Below are positions 30,722-37,370 of a stretch of DNA of 64,000 nt, in pieces (position 1 is the first letter of the stretch; each line of letters starts with the position of its first letter). The stretch comes from an uncultured Acetatifactor sp. (GTDB lineage Bacteria; Bacillota; Clostridia; Lachnospirales; Lachnospiraceae), in the NCBI GenBank assembly GCA_947627115.1, contig CANQUQ010000007.1:1-64000 (forward strand), given 5' to 3'. The position numbers and the translations under genes were made by a program. The notes beneath the pieces were generated by a model that saw only the letters and a list, made by a program, of their open reading frames with translations, was not told where the DNA came from and did not search any database.

Positions 30722-31609
30722 ATGGCGGCGAGAGGATTGGGAAAAGGTCTGGATTCTTTGATTCCGAATGCGGTAGGGGAAGCCAGGGCAAAGAAGGAAG
30801 TAAAGACGGCACCGGCAGAGGGAGAAGGCGGAGTGATCATGGTCAAGATTACCTCCGTAGAACCGAACAGAAAACAGCCCCGCAAAAATTTTGATGAGGA
30901 CAAGCTTCAGGAATTGGCGGATTCCATAAAGCAGGTGGGATTGCTGGAGCCTCCGCTTGTACAGGACCGAAAGGATCACTATGAAATCATTGCCGGTGAG
31001 AGAAGATGGCGGGCGGCAAAGCTTGCCGGTTTGAAGGAGATTCCCGTGATCGTCCGGGATTATTCCGAGCAGGAAATCATGGAAATCTCCCTGATAGAGA
31101 ACATTCAGCGGGAGGATCTCAATCCTATTGAGGAGGCACAGGCCTATAAGCGCCTGCTGACAGAATTCAACTTAAAGCAGGATGAAGTGGCGGAGCGCGT
31201 GTCAAAAAGCCGTGCTGCAGTCACCAACTCCATTCGTCTTCTGAAGCTCTGCGATGAAGTACAGCAGATGGTCATCGACGATATGATCAGTACGGGACAT
31301 GCCCGCGCCCTGCTGGGCGTGGAGGATCCGGAAGAGCAGTATACGCTTGCCCAGCAGGTCTTTGACGAGAAGCTCAGTGTCCGGGATGTGGAAAAGCTGG
31401 TCAAGAATCTGCACCGGCCCCCCAAGCCGAAAAAAGCTGATGACAAGACCCTGCAGGCGATCTATCTGGACATTGAGGAAAAGCTGAAGCAGAGGCTGAG
31501 TACCAAGGTCACTGTCAGCCCGAAGGGAGACGGCGCCGGGAAAATAGAGATAGAATTTTACAATCATGAGGATTTGGACAGACTGCTGGATATGATCGGA
31601 AATAATTGA
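30722..31609 (+). CDS. parB: Chromosome partitioning protein ParB/Spo0J
   Basis: A 295-residue ParB beginning MAARGLGKGLDSLIPN. It has the CTPase domain (NRKQPRKNFDEDKLQELADSI; GERRWRAAKLAG; ENIQREDLNPIEEA), a helix-turn-helix central domain (LKQDEVAERVSKSRAAVTNSIRLL) and a C-terminal dimerisation domain. It loads on the parS sites upstream of parA. The start at 30722 follows GAGGAGAT; the upstream in-frame ATG at 30689 lacks one. Confidence 0.95.
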   Translation: MAARGLGKGLDSLIPNAVGEARAKKEVKTAPAEGEGGVIMVKITSVEPNRKQPRKNFDEDKLQELADSIKQVGLLEPPLVQDRKDHYEIIAGERRWRAAKLAGLKEIPVIVRDYSEQEIMEISLIENIQREDLNPIEEAQAYKRLLTEFNLKQDEVAERVSKSRAAVTNSIRLLKLCDEVQQMVIDDMISTGHARALLGVEDPEEQYTLAQQVFDEKLSVRDVEKLVKNLHRPPKPKKADDKTLQAIYLDIEEKLKQRLSTKVTVSPKGDGAGKIEIEFYNHEDLDRLLDMIGNN

Positions 31610-31643
31610 TCGGGATGGCGGACCGGAAACACAAAGGAGTATT

Positions 31644-32171
31644 ATGAATACATACAACAGTTCTTTTTTGAATGAAATAGGCCTGGGTTCTTTTGACCTC
31701 GGATATCTTTTGATCGCAGCTGCAGTGCTGGCAGCGCTCGTGCTCATCCTGCTGATCCTGCTGATCGTACAGATCCGCAGGACCGGAAAGCTGAAGAGCA
31801 GATTGGATCAGTTCCTTACGGGAAAGGACGGTGCCAGTCTGGAACAGGATATTGCGGTTCTTTTTGAAGACAATAAATTTCTGAAGAACAGTACGGAGAA
31901 AAATAAAAAGGATATCCGTACTCTTTATAAAAGGATGGAATCCGTCTATCAGAAAATGGGGCTCATAAAATATGACGCCTTCAGTCAGATGGGCGGACAG
32001 CTAAGCTTCAGTCTGGCATTGCTGGACGAGAACAACAATGGGTTTATCATTAACTCCGTTCACAGTACGGATGGCTGTTATTCTTATACCAAAGAGATTA
32101 AGAACGGGGAATGTGCCATTGCGCTTGGGAAAGAGGAAGAGGAAGCGTTGGCCATTGCCATGGGAGAATAA
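31644..32171 (+). CDS. DUF4446 family membrane-anchored protein
   Basis: A 175-residue protein with one N-terminal membrane segment (about 20-43), a basic/acidic coiled stretch (about 45-105, with SLEQDIAVLFEDNKFLK) and a compact domain (about 115-165: YDAFSQMGGQLSFSLALLDENNNGFIINSVH). The last block is the signature of DUF4446, often found beside parB in Clostridia. Function is unknown; its position suggests a link to the partition machinery or the membrane. AAAGGAG precedes the ATG. Confidence 0.82.
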   Translation: MNTYNSSFLNEIGLGSFDLGYLLIAAAVLAALVLILLILLIVQIRRTGKLKSRLDQFLTGKDGASLEQDIAVLFEDNKFLKNSTEKNKKDIRTLYKRMESVYQKMGLIKYDAFSQMGGQLSFSLALLDENNNGFIINSVHSTDGCYSYTKEIKNGECAIALGKEEEEALAIAMGE

Positions 32172-32192
32172 TGTCGAGACGGTGAATCAGTT

Positions 32193-33245
32193 ATGGAACG
32201 AAAACACACTCGTGACTTGATCGGTGATGAGGTCCTAGCCAGAGATATCGTAAATAAGGATTATCAGGTCATCCTGCCGCGGGGAGCTACTCTCCGCAGG
32301 GATTATATTGAAAAGCTGGACGAGCTGGGCATTGCGGAGGTATATATCCGGACCGATACACCGGAGTCCGATGAGGTCTCCGTTCTTCGCGAGGAGACGG
32401 AGTGGACCATAAAGGAAACGGTAAGAGATATATTAGAGCGTCATACCTATCATCATAATCAGGAGCTGGCGGAGCTGGGAGAAGCGGCGGACAATATTAT
32501 TGAAAATATATTGAAAGAAGAACAGGTAGTAGAAAAGGTATTGGACATAAGAGAAAGAAGCGCCGACATCTATGAACATTCTACCAGTATTTGCGCCCTT
32601 GCAATTTTGACCGCTCTGAAAATGGGCATAGAGATTCAGGTGATCCATGACATCGGTGTGGGCTGCCTGCTCCATGACATAGGCATGAGATATATAACGG
32701 TTGACTACAACGACCGGGATGTGGGCACACTGAACAAACAGAGTCTCATGGAATACAGAAAACATCCTGTATACGGTTATACAATCTTAAAGGATGAGAC
32801 CTGGATATCCGATCTGAGCAGATCCATTATCCTGTATCACCATGAGCGCCTGGACGGTTCCGGATTTCCCCTGCGGATCCGGGAGATTCCTCAGGAATGC
32901 CGGATCGTGAACGTGTGCGATGCCTTTGATGAGATGATCTGCGGCATCGGCTGTCACAGAGTCAAGGTCTACGAGGCCATTGAATATTTAAAAAGCTTTA
33001 AAAATATATTATTTGATGGTAAAATAGTGGATGTGTTTTTGGAATTCACGGCGGTGTATCCTGTAGGGACGCATGTGCTGACCAATGAAGGAGAACTGGC
33101 GGTGGTGCTTTCTCAGAACAAAGGATTTCAGGAAAGACCCGTTATTAAGATTTTGAAGGATAAGGACGGCAATCAGGTCAAGGACAGAGTCATAAAGGAT
33201 CTTGTGAAGGTACACAACATTTTTATTGAAAAAGCATTGGACTGA
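32193..33245 (+). CDS. HD-GYP-domain protein, probable cyclic-di-GMP phosphodiesterase
   Basis: A 350-residue protein with an N-terminal domain (1-75) and an HD-GYP domain (about 125-300). The metal-binding H161-D162 (LLHDIGMRYI) and the extended motif HHERLDGSGFP (216-226), where GYP reads as GFP, are visible. HD-GYP proteins hydrolyse cyclic-di-GMP. The C-terminal part (about 275-350) reads like a small beta domain (YPVGTHVLTNEGELAVVLSQN) common in this family. It sits between DUF4446 and serS on the same strand. Confidence 0.82.
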   Translation: MERKHTRDLIGDEVLARDIVNKDYQVILPRGATLRRDYIEKLDELGIAEVYIRTDTPESDEVSVLREETEWTIKETVRDILERHTYHHNQELAELGEAADNIIENILKEEQVVEKVLDIRERSADIYEHSTSICALAILTALKMGIEIQVIHDIGVGCLLHDIGMRYITVDYNDRDVGTLNKQSLMEYRKHPVYGYTILKDETWISDLSRSIILYHHERLDGSGFPLRIREIPQECRIVNVCDAFDEMICGIGCHRVKVYEAIEYLKSFKNILFDGKIVDVFLEFTAVYPVGTHVLTNEGELAVVLSQNKGFQERPVIKILKDKDGNQVKDRVIKDLVKVHNIFIEKALD

Positions 33246-33278
33246 TCCGTAAAGAAAAGAAAGGTATGGTTTACTGGC

Positions 33279-34565
33279 ATGATCGACATTAAATTTTTGA
33301 GAGAAAATCCTGAAGCGGTAAAGGAAAATATCCGAAAGAAATTTCAGGATCAAAAGCTGCCCCTGGTCGACGAGGTGATCGCACTGGATGCGGAGAACAG
33401 AAAGGCAAAGCAGGAGGGCGACGATTTGCGCGCGTCCAGAAACAGGATCTCCAAGGAAATCGGCGCACTCATGGGTCAGGGCAAAAGGGAGGAAGCCGAG
33501 GCAAAAAAAGCGGAGGTTGCTGCCGGAGCCAAAAGGCTGGCTGAGCTGGAGACGCTGGAGGCAGAGCTTCAGGAAAAGATCACCAAGATCATGATGGTCA
33601 TTCCGAACATTATCGATCCTTCCGTTCCCATCGGCAGGGACGACAGTGAAAATGTGGAGATTCAAAAATACGGCGAGCCGGTGGTCCCCGATTTTGAGGT
33701 CCCTTACCACGCGGACATTTTGGACAGCATAAGCGGCTTGGACAAGGACAGCGCCGGGCGCACCAGCGGCAACGGTTTCTACTATCTGATGGGCGACGCT
33801 GCACGGATCCATTCCGCAATGATCAGCTATGCAAGAGATTTTATGATCGACAAGGGCTTTACCTACTGTATTCCGCCCTTTATGATCCGCAGCAGTGTGG
33901 TGAACGGCGTGATGAGCTTTGCCGAGATGGAAGCCATGATGTACAAGATCGAAGGCGAGGATCTGTTCCTGATCGGCACCTCCGAGCACTCCATGATCGG
34001 TAAATTTCAGGGCCAGATCATAAATGAAAAGAGCCTGCCTGTGACTATGACCTCATATTCTCCCTGCTTCCGCAAGGAGGTCGGTGCCCACGGCATGGAA
34101 GAAAGAGGAGTGTACCGGGTACACCAGTTTGAAAAGCAGGAGATGGTGGTGCTCTGCAGGCCGGAGGAATCCATGGAGTGGTACGATAAGATGTGGAGCT
34201 ATACCGTTGAATTTTTCCGCAGCCTGGATATTCCCGTGCGCACGCTGGAATGCTGCAGCGGCGACCTGGCGGACCTGAAGGTAAAATCCTGCGATGTGGA
34301 GGCATGGAGCCCCAGACAGCAGAAATACTTTGAAGTCGGTTCCTGCTCCACCCTGGGCGATGCGCAGGCAAGACGCCTCGGCATCCGCACCAAGGGGGAA
34401 AACGGTACTTACTATGTGCATACATTAAACAATACAGTGCTGGCATCTCCCAGGGGCCTGATCGCCTTTTTGGAAAATAACGTGAACGCCGACGGAAGCA
34501 TCAGCATTCCCGAAGCTCTCCGCCCCTACATGGGCGGTAAGGAAAGGATCCTGCCCAACGCTTGA
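33279..34565 (+). CDS. serS: Seryl-tRNA synthetase
   Basis: A 428-residue class II synthetase: N-terminal tRNA-binding coiled coil (about 25-105) and catalytic core with motif 2 (SPCFRKEVGAHGMEERGVYRVHQFEK) and motif 3 (NTVLASPRGLIAFLENN). It charges tRNA-Ser. The N-terminus MIDIKFLRENPEAVKENI is typical. Length is normal. Confidence 0.95.
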   Translation: MIDIKFLRENPEAVKENIRKKFQDQKLPLVDEVIALDAENRKAKQEGDDLRASRNRISKEIGALMGQGKREEAEAKKAEVAAGAKRLAELETLEAELQEKITKIMMVIPNIIDPSVPIGRDDSENVEIQKYGEPVVPDFEVPYHADILDSISGLDKDSAGRTSGNGFYYLMGDAARIHSAMISYARDFMIDKGFTYCIPPFMIRSSVVNGVMSFAEMEAMMYKIEGEDLFLIGTSEHSMIGKFQGQIINEKSLPVTMTSYSPCFRKEVGAHGMEERGVYRVHQFEKQEMVVLCRPEESMEWYDKMWSYTVEFFRSLDIPVRTLECCSGDLADLKVKSCDVEAWSPRQQKYFEVGSCSTLGDAQARRLGIRTKGENGTYYVHTLNNTVLASPRGLIAFLENNVNADGSISIPEALRPYMGGKERILPNA

Positions 34566-34619
34566 ATTTATGACATGACCGGGACCTGAGGGTTCCGACA
34601 GAGAAAGAAGGTGAAATTT

Positions 34620-35504
34620 TTGCATAGATACATGCGAGCGATCGGTTTCAGCAATTTTGAGAGCAAGAAAAAACTGCAGGAGCTTTTGACGGAGGTCGTG
34701 ATCCATTCGGACAGACGTGCCATTACTGTCAGTCAGGACAATATTCTGCTGGGTGAATTTTGCAAGGATTTCGCCAATGATCTGGGAATCGCAGTCTGCG
34801 GGGAATTTGATGAAGAGGAAAAATTTACCTACGAATATTATTATCCCTATCTGACCGGCAGCGGGATTACCTCTTACGAGGACGTATCCGTGGAACGTCA
34901 CGCCGACAAAGAGTCCTATGCCGGCGTGTGCGATGATATCAAGGTAGGGATCTCGCTGATCTTCTATCTGAAGAACCGAATCCCCTATGTACAGGCTCAG
35001 ACCATGGGAAAGCTGCCCATCCGCGGGACCACGCTGACTCTGTCGGCATTGTCCGTCAGCGGTTCCGTCATGCTGCCCATCCAGAAGGACGAGGAGCAGC
35101 TGCAGCGGGTGAAGCAGGCTTCCGCCACTCGCAATAACCTGATGGCTGCTGCCAGAAAGGGCGACGAGGAGGCCATCGAGACGCTGACTTTGGAAGATAT
35201 GGATATCTACACTACCATCTCCCGGAGAATTCAGAAGGAGGATATCTTCAGCCTGGTGGACACTTATTTCATGCCCTACGGCGTGGAATGCGACCAGTAT
35301 TCTGTGCTGGGCGAGATCGTGGGGATCCGGATCTCCACGAACAATATCACCGGCGAAAAAATTTATATTCTAACAATTTGCTGTAATGAATTGACATTTG
35401 ATGTCTGTATCAATATAATAGATTTGTTCGGGGAACCCCAGGTGGGCCGACGCTTCAAGGGCGTGGTGTGGCTTCAGGGGCAGATCAATTTTCCCCAGGA
35501 ATAG
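34620..35504 (+). CDS. DUF3881-like conserved protein
   Basis: A 294-residue soluble protein. I think it belongs to DUF3881, seen mainly in Lachnospiraceae; the assignment is from memory of the pattern MHRYMRAIGFSNFESKKKLQELL and is moderate. No catalytic motif is visible. It contains an acidic helical stretch (AARKGDEEAIETLTLEDMDIYTTISRRIQKEDIFSLVDTYFMPYGVECDQYSVLGEI) and a C-terminal strand-rich end. The TTG at 34620 was chosen because GAAGGTG lies about 7 bases upstream; the GTG at 34611 is part of that ribosome site. It sits between serS and a tRNA-Arg gene. Confidence 0.7.
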   Translation: MHRYMRAIGFSNFESKKKLQELLTEVVIHSDRRAITVSQDNILLGEFCKDFANDLGIAVCGEFDEEEKFTYEYYYPYLTGSGITSYEDVSVERHADKESYAGVCDDIKVGISLIFYLKNRIPYVQAQTMGKLPIRGTTLTLSALSVSGSVMLPIQKDEEQLQRVKQASATRNNLMAAARKGDEEAIETLTLEDMDIYTTISRRIQKEDIFSLVDTYFMPYGVECDQYSVLGEIVGIRISTNNITGEKIYILTICCNELTFDVCINIIDLFGEPQVGRRFKGVVWLQGQINFPQE

Positions 35505-35547
35505 ATCCGTATTCACAGGCTTTCCGCAGGGATAGCCGGGAATCATT

Positions 35548-35621
35548 GTCTCCGTAGCTCAGCAGGATAGAGCGTTCGCCTCCTAAGCGAAAGGCCGGGT
35601 GTTCGAATCACCTCGGGGACG
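35548..35621 (+). tRNA. tRNA-Arg (anticodon CCU)
   Basis: A full cloverleaf is visible. The seven-base acceptor stem GTCTCCG pairs with CGGGGAC (one G-T pair) with discriminator G. There is a D arm, the anticodon stem TTCGC/GCGAA around loop CTCCTAA giving anticodon CCT, and a T arm with GTTCGAATC. The CCA is not encoded. It reads AGG codons. Confidence 0.93.
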
Positions 35622-35624
35622 TTT

Positions 35625-35672
35625 CAAAGCATTGAAGTCAAAGGAATTTTATTCTTGGATGTTCAATGCTTT
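35625..35672 (+). terminator. Terminator after tRNA-Arg
   Basis: AAAGCATTGAA at about 35626-35636 pairs with TTCAATGCTTT about 26 bases later, followed by a T run. The loop is long, but the stem and T tract fit an intrinsic terminator right after the tRNA. Confidence 0.6.
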
Positions 35673-35726
35673 TTTCTTTGTGGAATTTTAGGAAATGTGA
35701 AAAAATCAGATATTTTCATAACTATT

Positions 35727-35754
35727 TGTAACAATATATAAGATAAGATTCGTT
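35727..35754 (+). promoter_or_regulatory. Possible ECF-type autoregulated promoter
   Basis: TGTAAC (35727-35732) is followed 18 bases later by CGTTA. This resembles the AAC/CGT bipartite promoters used by ECF sigma factors, just before the ECF sigma gene itself. The spacer is one or two bases longer than usual. If used, transcription would begin near 35760, which favours the downstream start codon at 35806. Confidence 0.35.
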
Positions 35755-35805
35755 ATGGTTAATAGGATAATAAGACAAATAAATGTCACATTTTATTTAA
35801 TGATT

Positions 35806-36348
35806 ATGGATAAGGACGAGAACAAAAGAAAGTTTGTCACTCTTTATGAAAAGTACAGATATTTGATGATGAAGGTAGCATACGATGTACTCGGCGATAA
35901 TTATTTAGCTGAAGATGCAGTGCATGAAGCCTTTATTAAAATTGAAAAAAATATGACTAAGATTGGAGATGTAGATGCTCAGAAAACGAAGCGTTATTTA
36001 ATTACCATTACAAAAAATGCAACAATAGATATCTATAGAAAAAGAAAAATCCAAATGAAAAGAGAAATATTTGTGGATGAGCTGGGAGAGGAAAATTTAC
36101 CGTTGAGTTACATGAAAACAAATTCGGACAGTCGAATTTTGGATATCCTGAAGAATCTTCCTGTCAAATACAGAGATGTGTTCCTTCTGAAGTACTCCAG
36201 TAAATTAGATAATAATGAAATTGCAGAGATGCTGAATATTTCAGAGGGGGCTGTAAGACAGAGGCTTTCCAGAGGAAAAGTAATGTTGCAGAAAGCAATA
36301 AATGATTTAGAGGTGCATGCAGATGGAACATGTGGAAGTAACAGATAA
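35806..36348 (+). CDS. ECF-type RNA polymerase sigma factor
   Basis: A sigma-70 family factor of the short ECF kind, 180 residues from the ATG at 35806. Region 2 (about 8-75: FVTLYEKYRYLMMKVAYDVLGDNYLAEDAVHEAFIKI) and region 4 (about 120-170: LPVKYRDVFLLKYSSKLDNNEIAEMLNISEGAVRQRLSRGKVML) are complete. No strong ribosome site is seen before any candidate start; 35755 is an upstream in-frame ATG but would sit on the possible promoter. Its 3' end overlaps a decayed anti-sigma gene by 26 bases. The gene is much richer in A and T than serS or the lipoprotein, a sign of later acquisition. Confidence 0.85.
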   Translation: MDKDENKRKFVTLYEKYRYLMMKVAYDVLGDNYLAEDAVHEAFIKIEKNMTKIGDVDAQKTKRYLITITKNATIDIYRKRKIQMKREIFVDELGEENLPLSYMKTNSDSRILDILKNLPVKYRDVFLLKYSSKLDNNEIAEMLNISEGAVRQRLSRGKVMLQKAINDLEVHADGTCGSNR

Positions 36349-36602
36349 ATGGTTATATCAGTATATACCGGTCTTGGACCGGATGATTATTAATAAATTA
36401 GAGAATCAGGCTCATACAGAATATGAATTCTCTTCTAAATTCAGGTATAGAATGAAACACTTGATAAATACGAGGTTCATCCATGGCTCGGCATAGTACA
36501 AAATATTTTGAGACGGGTGGTTTTTTCTGGGATAATTGGTGTTACTTTAGTTCTACAATAAGAGTGGAAACTTACAGAAAAGAACTAAGTGAATTCAAAA
36601 AA
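36323..36602 (+). pseudogene. Decayed anti-sigma factor gene
   Basis: The first frame, ATG 36323 to TAG 36496, encodes 57 residues (MEHVEVTDKWLYQYIPVLDR ... FRYRMKHLINTRFIHGSA). This is the pattern of the cytoplasmic part of anti-sigma partners in Clostridia. Past the stop, similar coding continues in other frames: YKI then, after an extra T, RRVVFSGIIGVTLVLQ, a membrane-helix-like stretch. After another shift comes FSSTIRVETYRKELSEFKK ending at about 36602. At least one stop and two frameshifts therefore break the gene. The start overlaps the sigma gene end, the usual sigma/anti-sigma layout. Reconstruction is by reading frames, so the family is inferred. Confidence 0.6.
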
Positions 36603-36605
36603 TGA

Positions 36606-36764
36606 ATGGATGTGAAATCATGGGAAAATTCGAGTGGCAACAAAAGTACAACGGTATCAGGAACCTATCAGATTTCAAGAGGTACCTATCGAGTTATGAT
36701 GACTTGTAGCTTTTTTATAACGCAAAAAACCGAGGGATATGGCCAATCTGGAAAGGGGACGTAA
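36606..36764 (+). pseudogene. Small ORF or remnant of a secreted beta-rich protein
   Basis: ATG 36606 to TAA 36762-36764 encodes 52 residues with WENSSGNKSTTVSGTYQIS and RGTYRVMMTCSFFI. The VSGTY...RGTYRV pattern is like the C-terminal end of small secreted proteins encoded after ECF sigma/anti-sigma pairs, but there is no signal peptide and no ribosome site, so it probably lost its 5' part. It stops two bases before the next gene. Function unknown. Confidence 0.4.
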
Positions 36765-36766
36765 GT

Positions 36767-37300
36767 ATGAAAATGAAAAAAATGTCATCTATCTTTTGTG
36801 CTGCAGTTATGGTGGTTTATTCAGTTCTTATCTTTGGAATTAAGTCACAGGCGGCAATAGGATTAAGTTCCGTAAGCACCACACAACCCATCTATGGTGT
36901 TATAAAAAACGATACAGCGTTGTACTCGGACAGCAACGTAACAAAGGAAATCACAGGATTGCGGTTAAAAGCAGGAACGTATGTAATGATAGTGGGATAT
37001 GCCAAAAATGCTTTTCACATTCAATATACAAATGAGCAACCAGCCTACGCATATATTCCGGCAGCCAATGTCACATCATATGAATCACAGTGTCCTGGTA
37101 AAGTGTTGGCAAATACCAAGACAGATCCATTAAATGTAAGAGCAGCCGCAAACACGAGCAGTGCAGTGATTGGAAAGATGCCTCATGGATCATATGCTCC
37201 GGCAATTACGGCTCAGAATATAAACGGTTTCTATAATATAGTCTGGGGTACAGTGCGTGGTTATGTCAGTGATGATTATGGATACTATATAGCCTATTAA
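36767..37300 (+). CDS. Secreted protein with SH3b-like domain
   Basis: A 177-residue protein with a signal peptide (MKMKKMSSIFCAAVMVVYSVLIFGIKSQAA, cleavage after AxA) and a C-terminal bacterial SH3 domain (about 120-175: KTDPLNVRAAANTSSAVIGKMPHGSYAPAI). A second, more diverged SH3-like unit may lie before it (about 45-100: NDTALYSDSNVTKEITGLRLKAGTYVMI). Such domains bind cell-wall peptides. It is the last gene of the ECF sigma locus and is the most likely surviving target gene. AAGGGG precedes the ATG. AT-rich like the sigma gene. Confidence 0.75.
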   Translation: MKMKKMSSIFCAAVMVVYSVLIFGIKSQAAIGLSSVSTTQPIYGVIKNDTALYSDSNVTKEITGLRLKAGTYVMIVGYAKNAFHIQYTNEQPAYAYIPAANVTSYESQCPGKVLANTKTDPLNVRAAANTSSAVIGKMPHGSYAPAITAQNINGFYNIVWGTVRGYVSDDYGYYIAY

Positions 37301-37370
37301 AAAGAATGAAAGACTATTTCCCTCGGTTTTTAATAACGCTGCAAATGATAGAAAGGTGGTACGGAAAGCT

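Noticed and set aside
34566..34619. Possible T-box or riboswitch between serS and the DUF3881-like gene
   Set aside because: The gap is 54 bases, too short for a T-box, and no matching stems were found.
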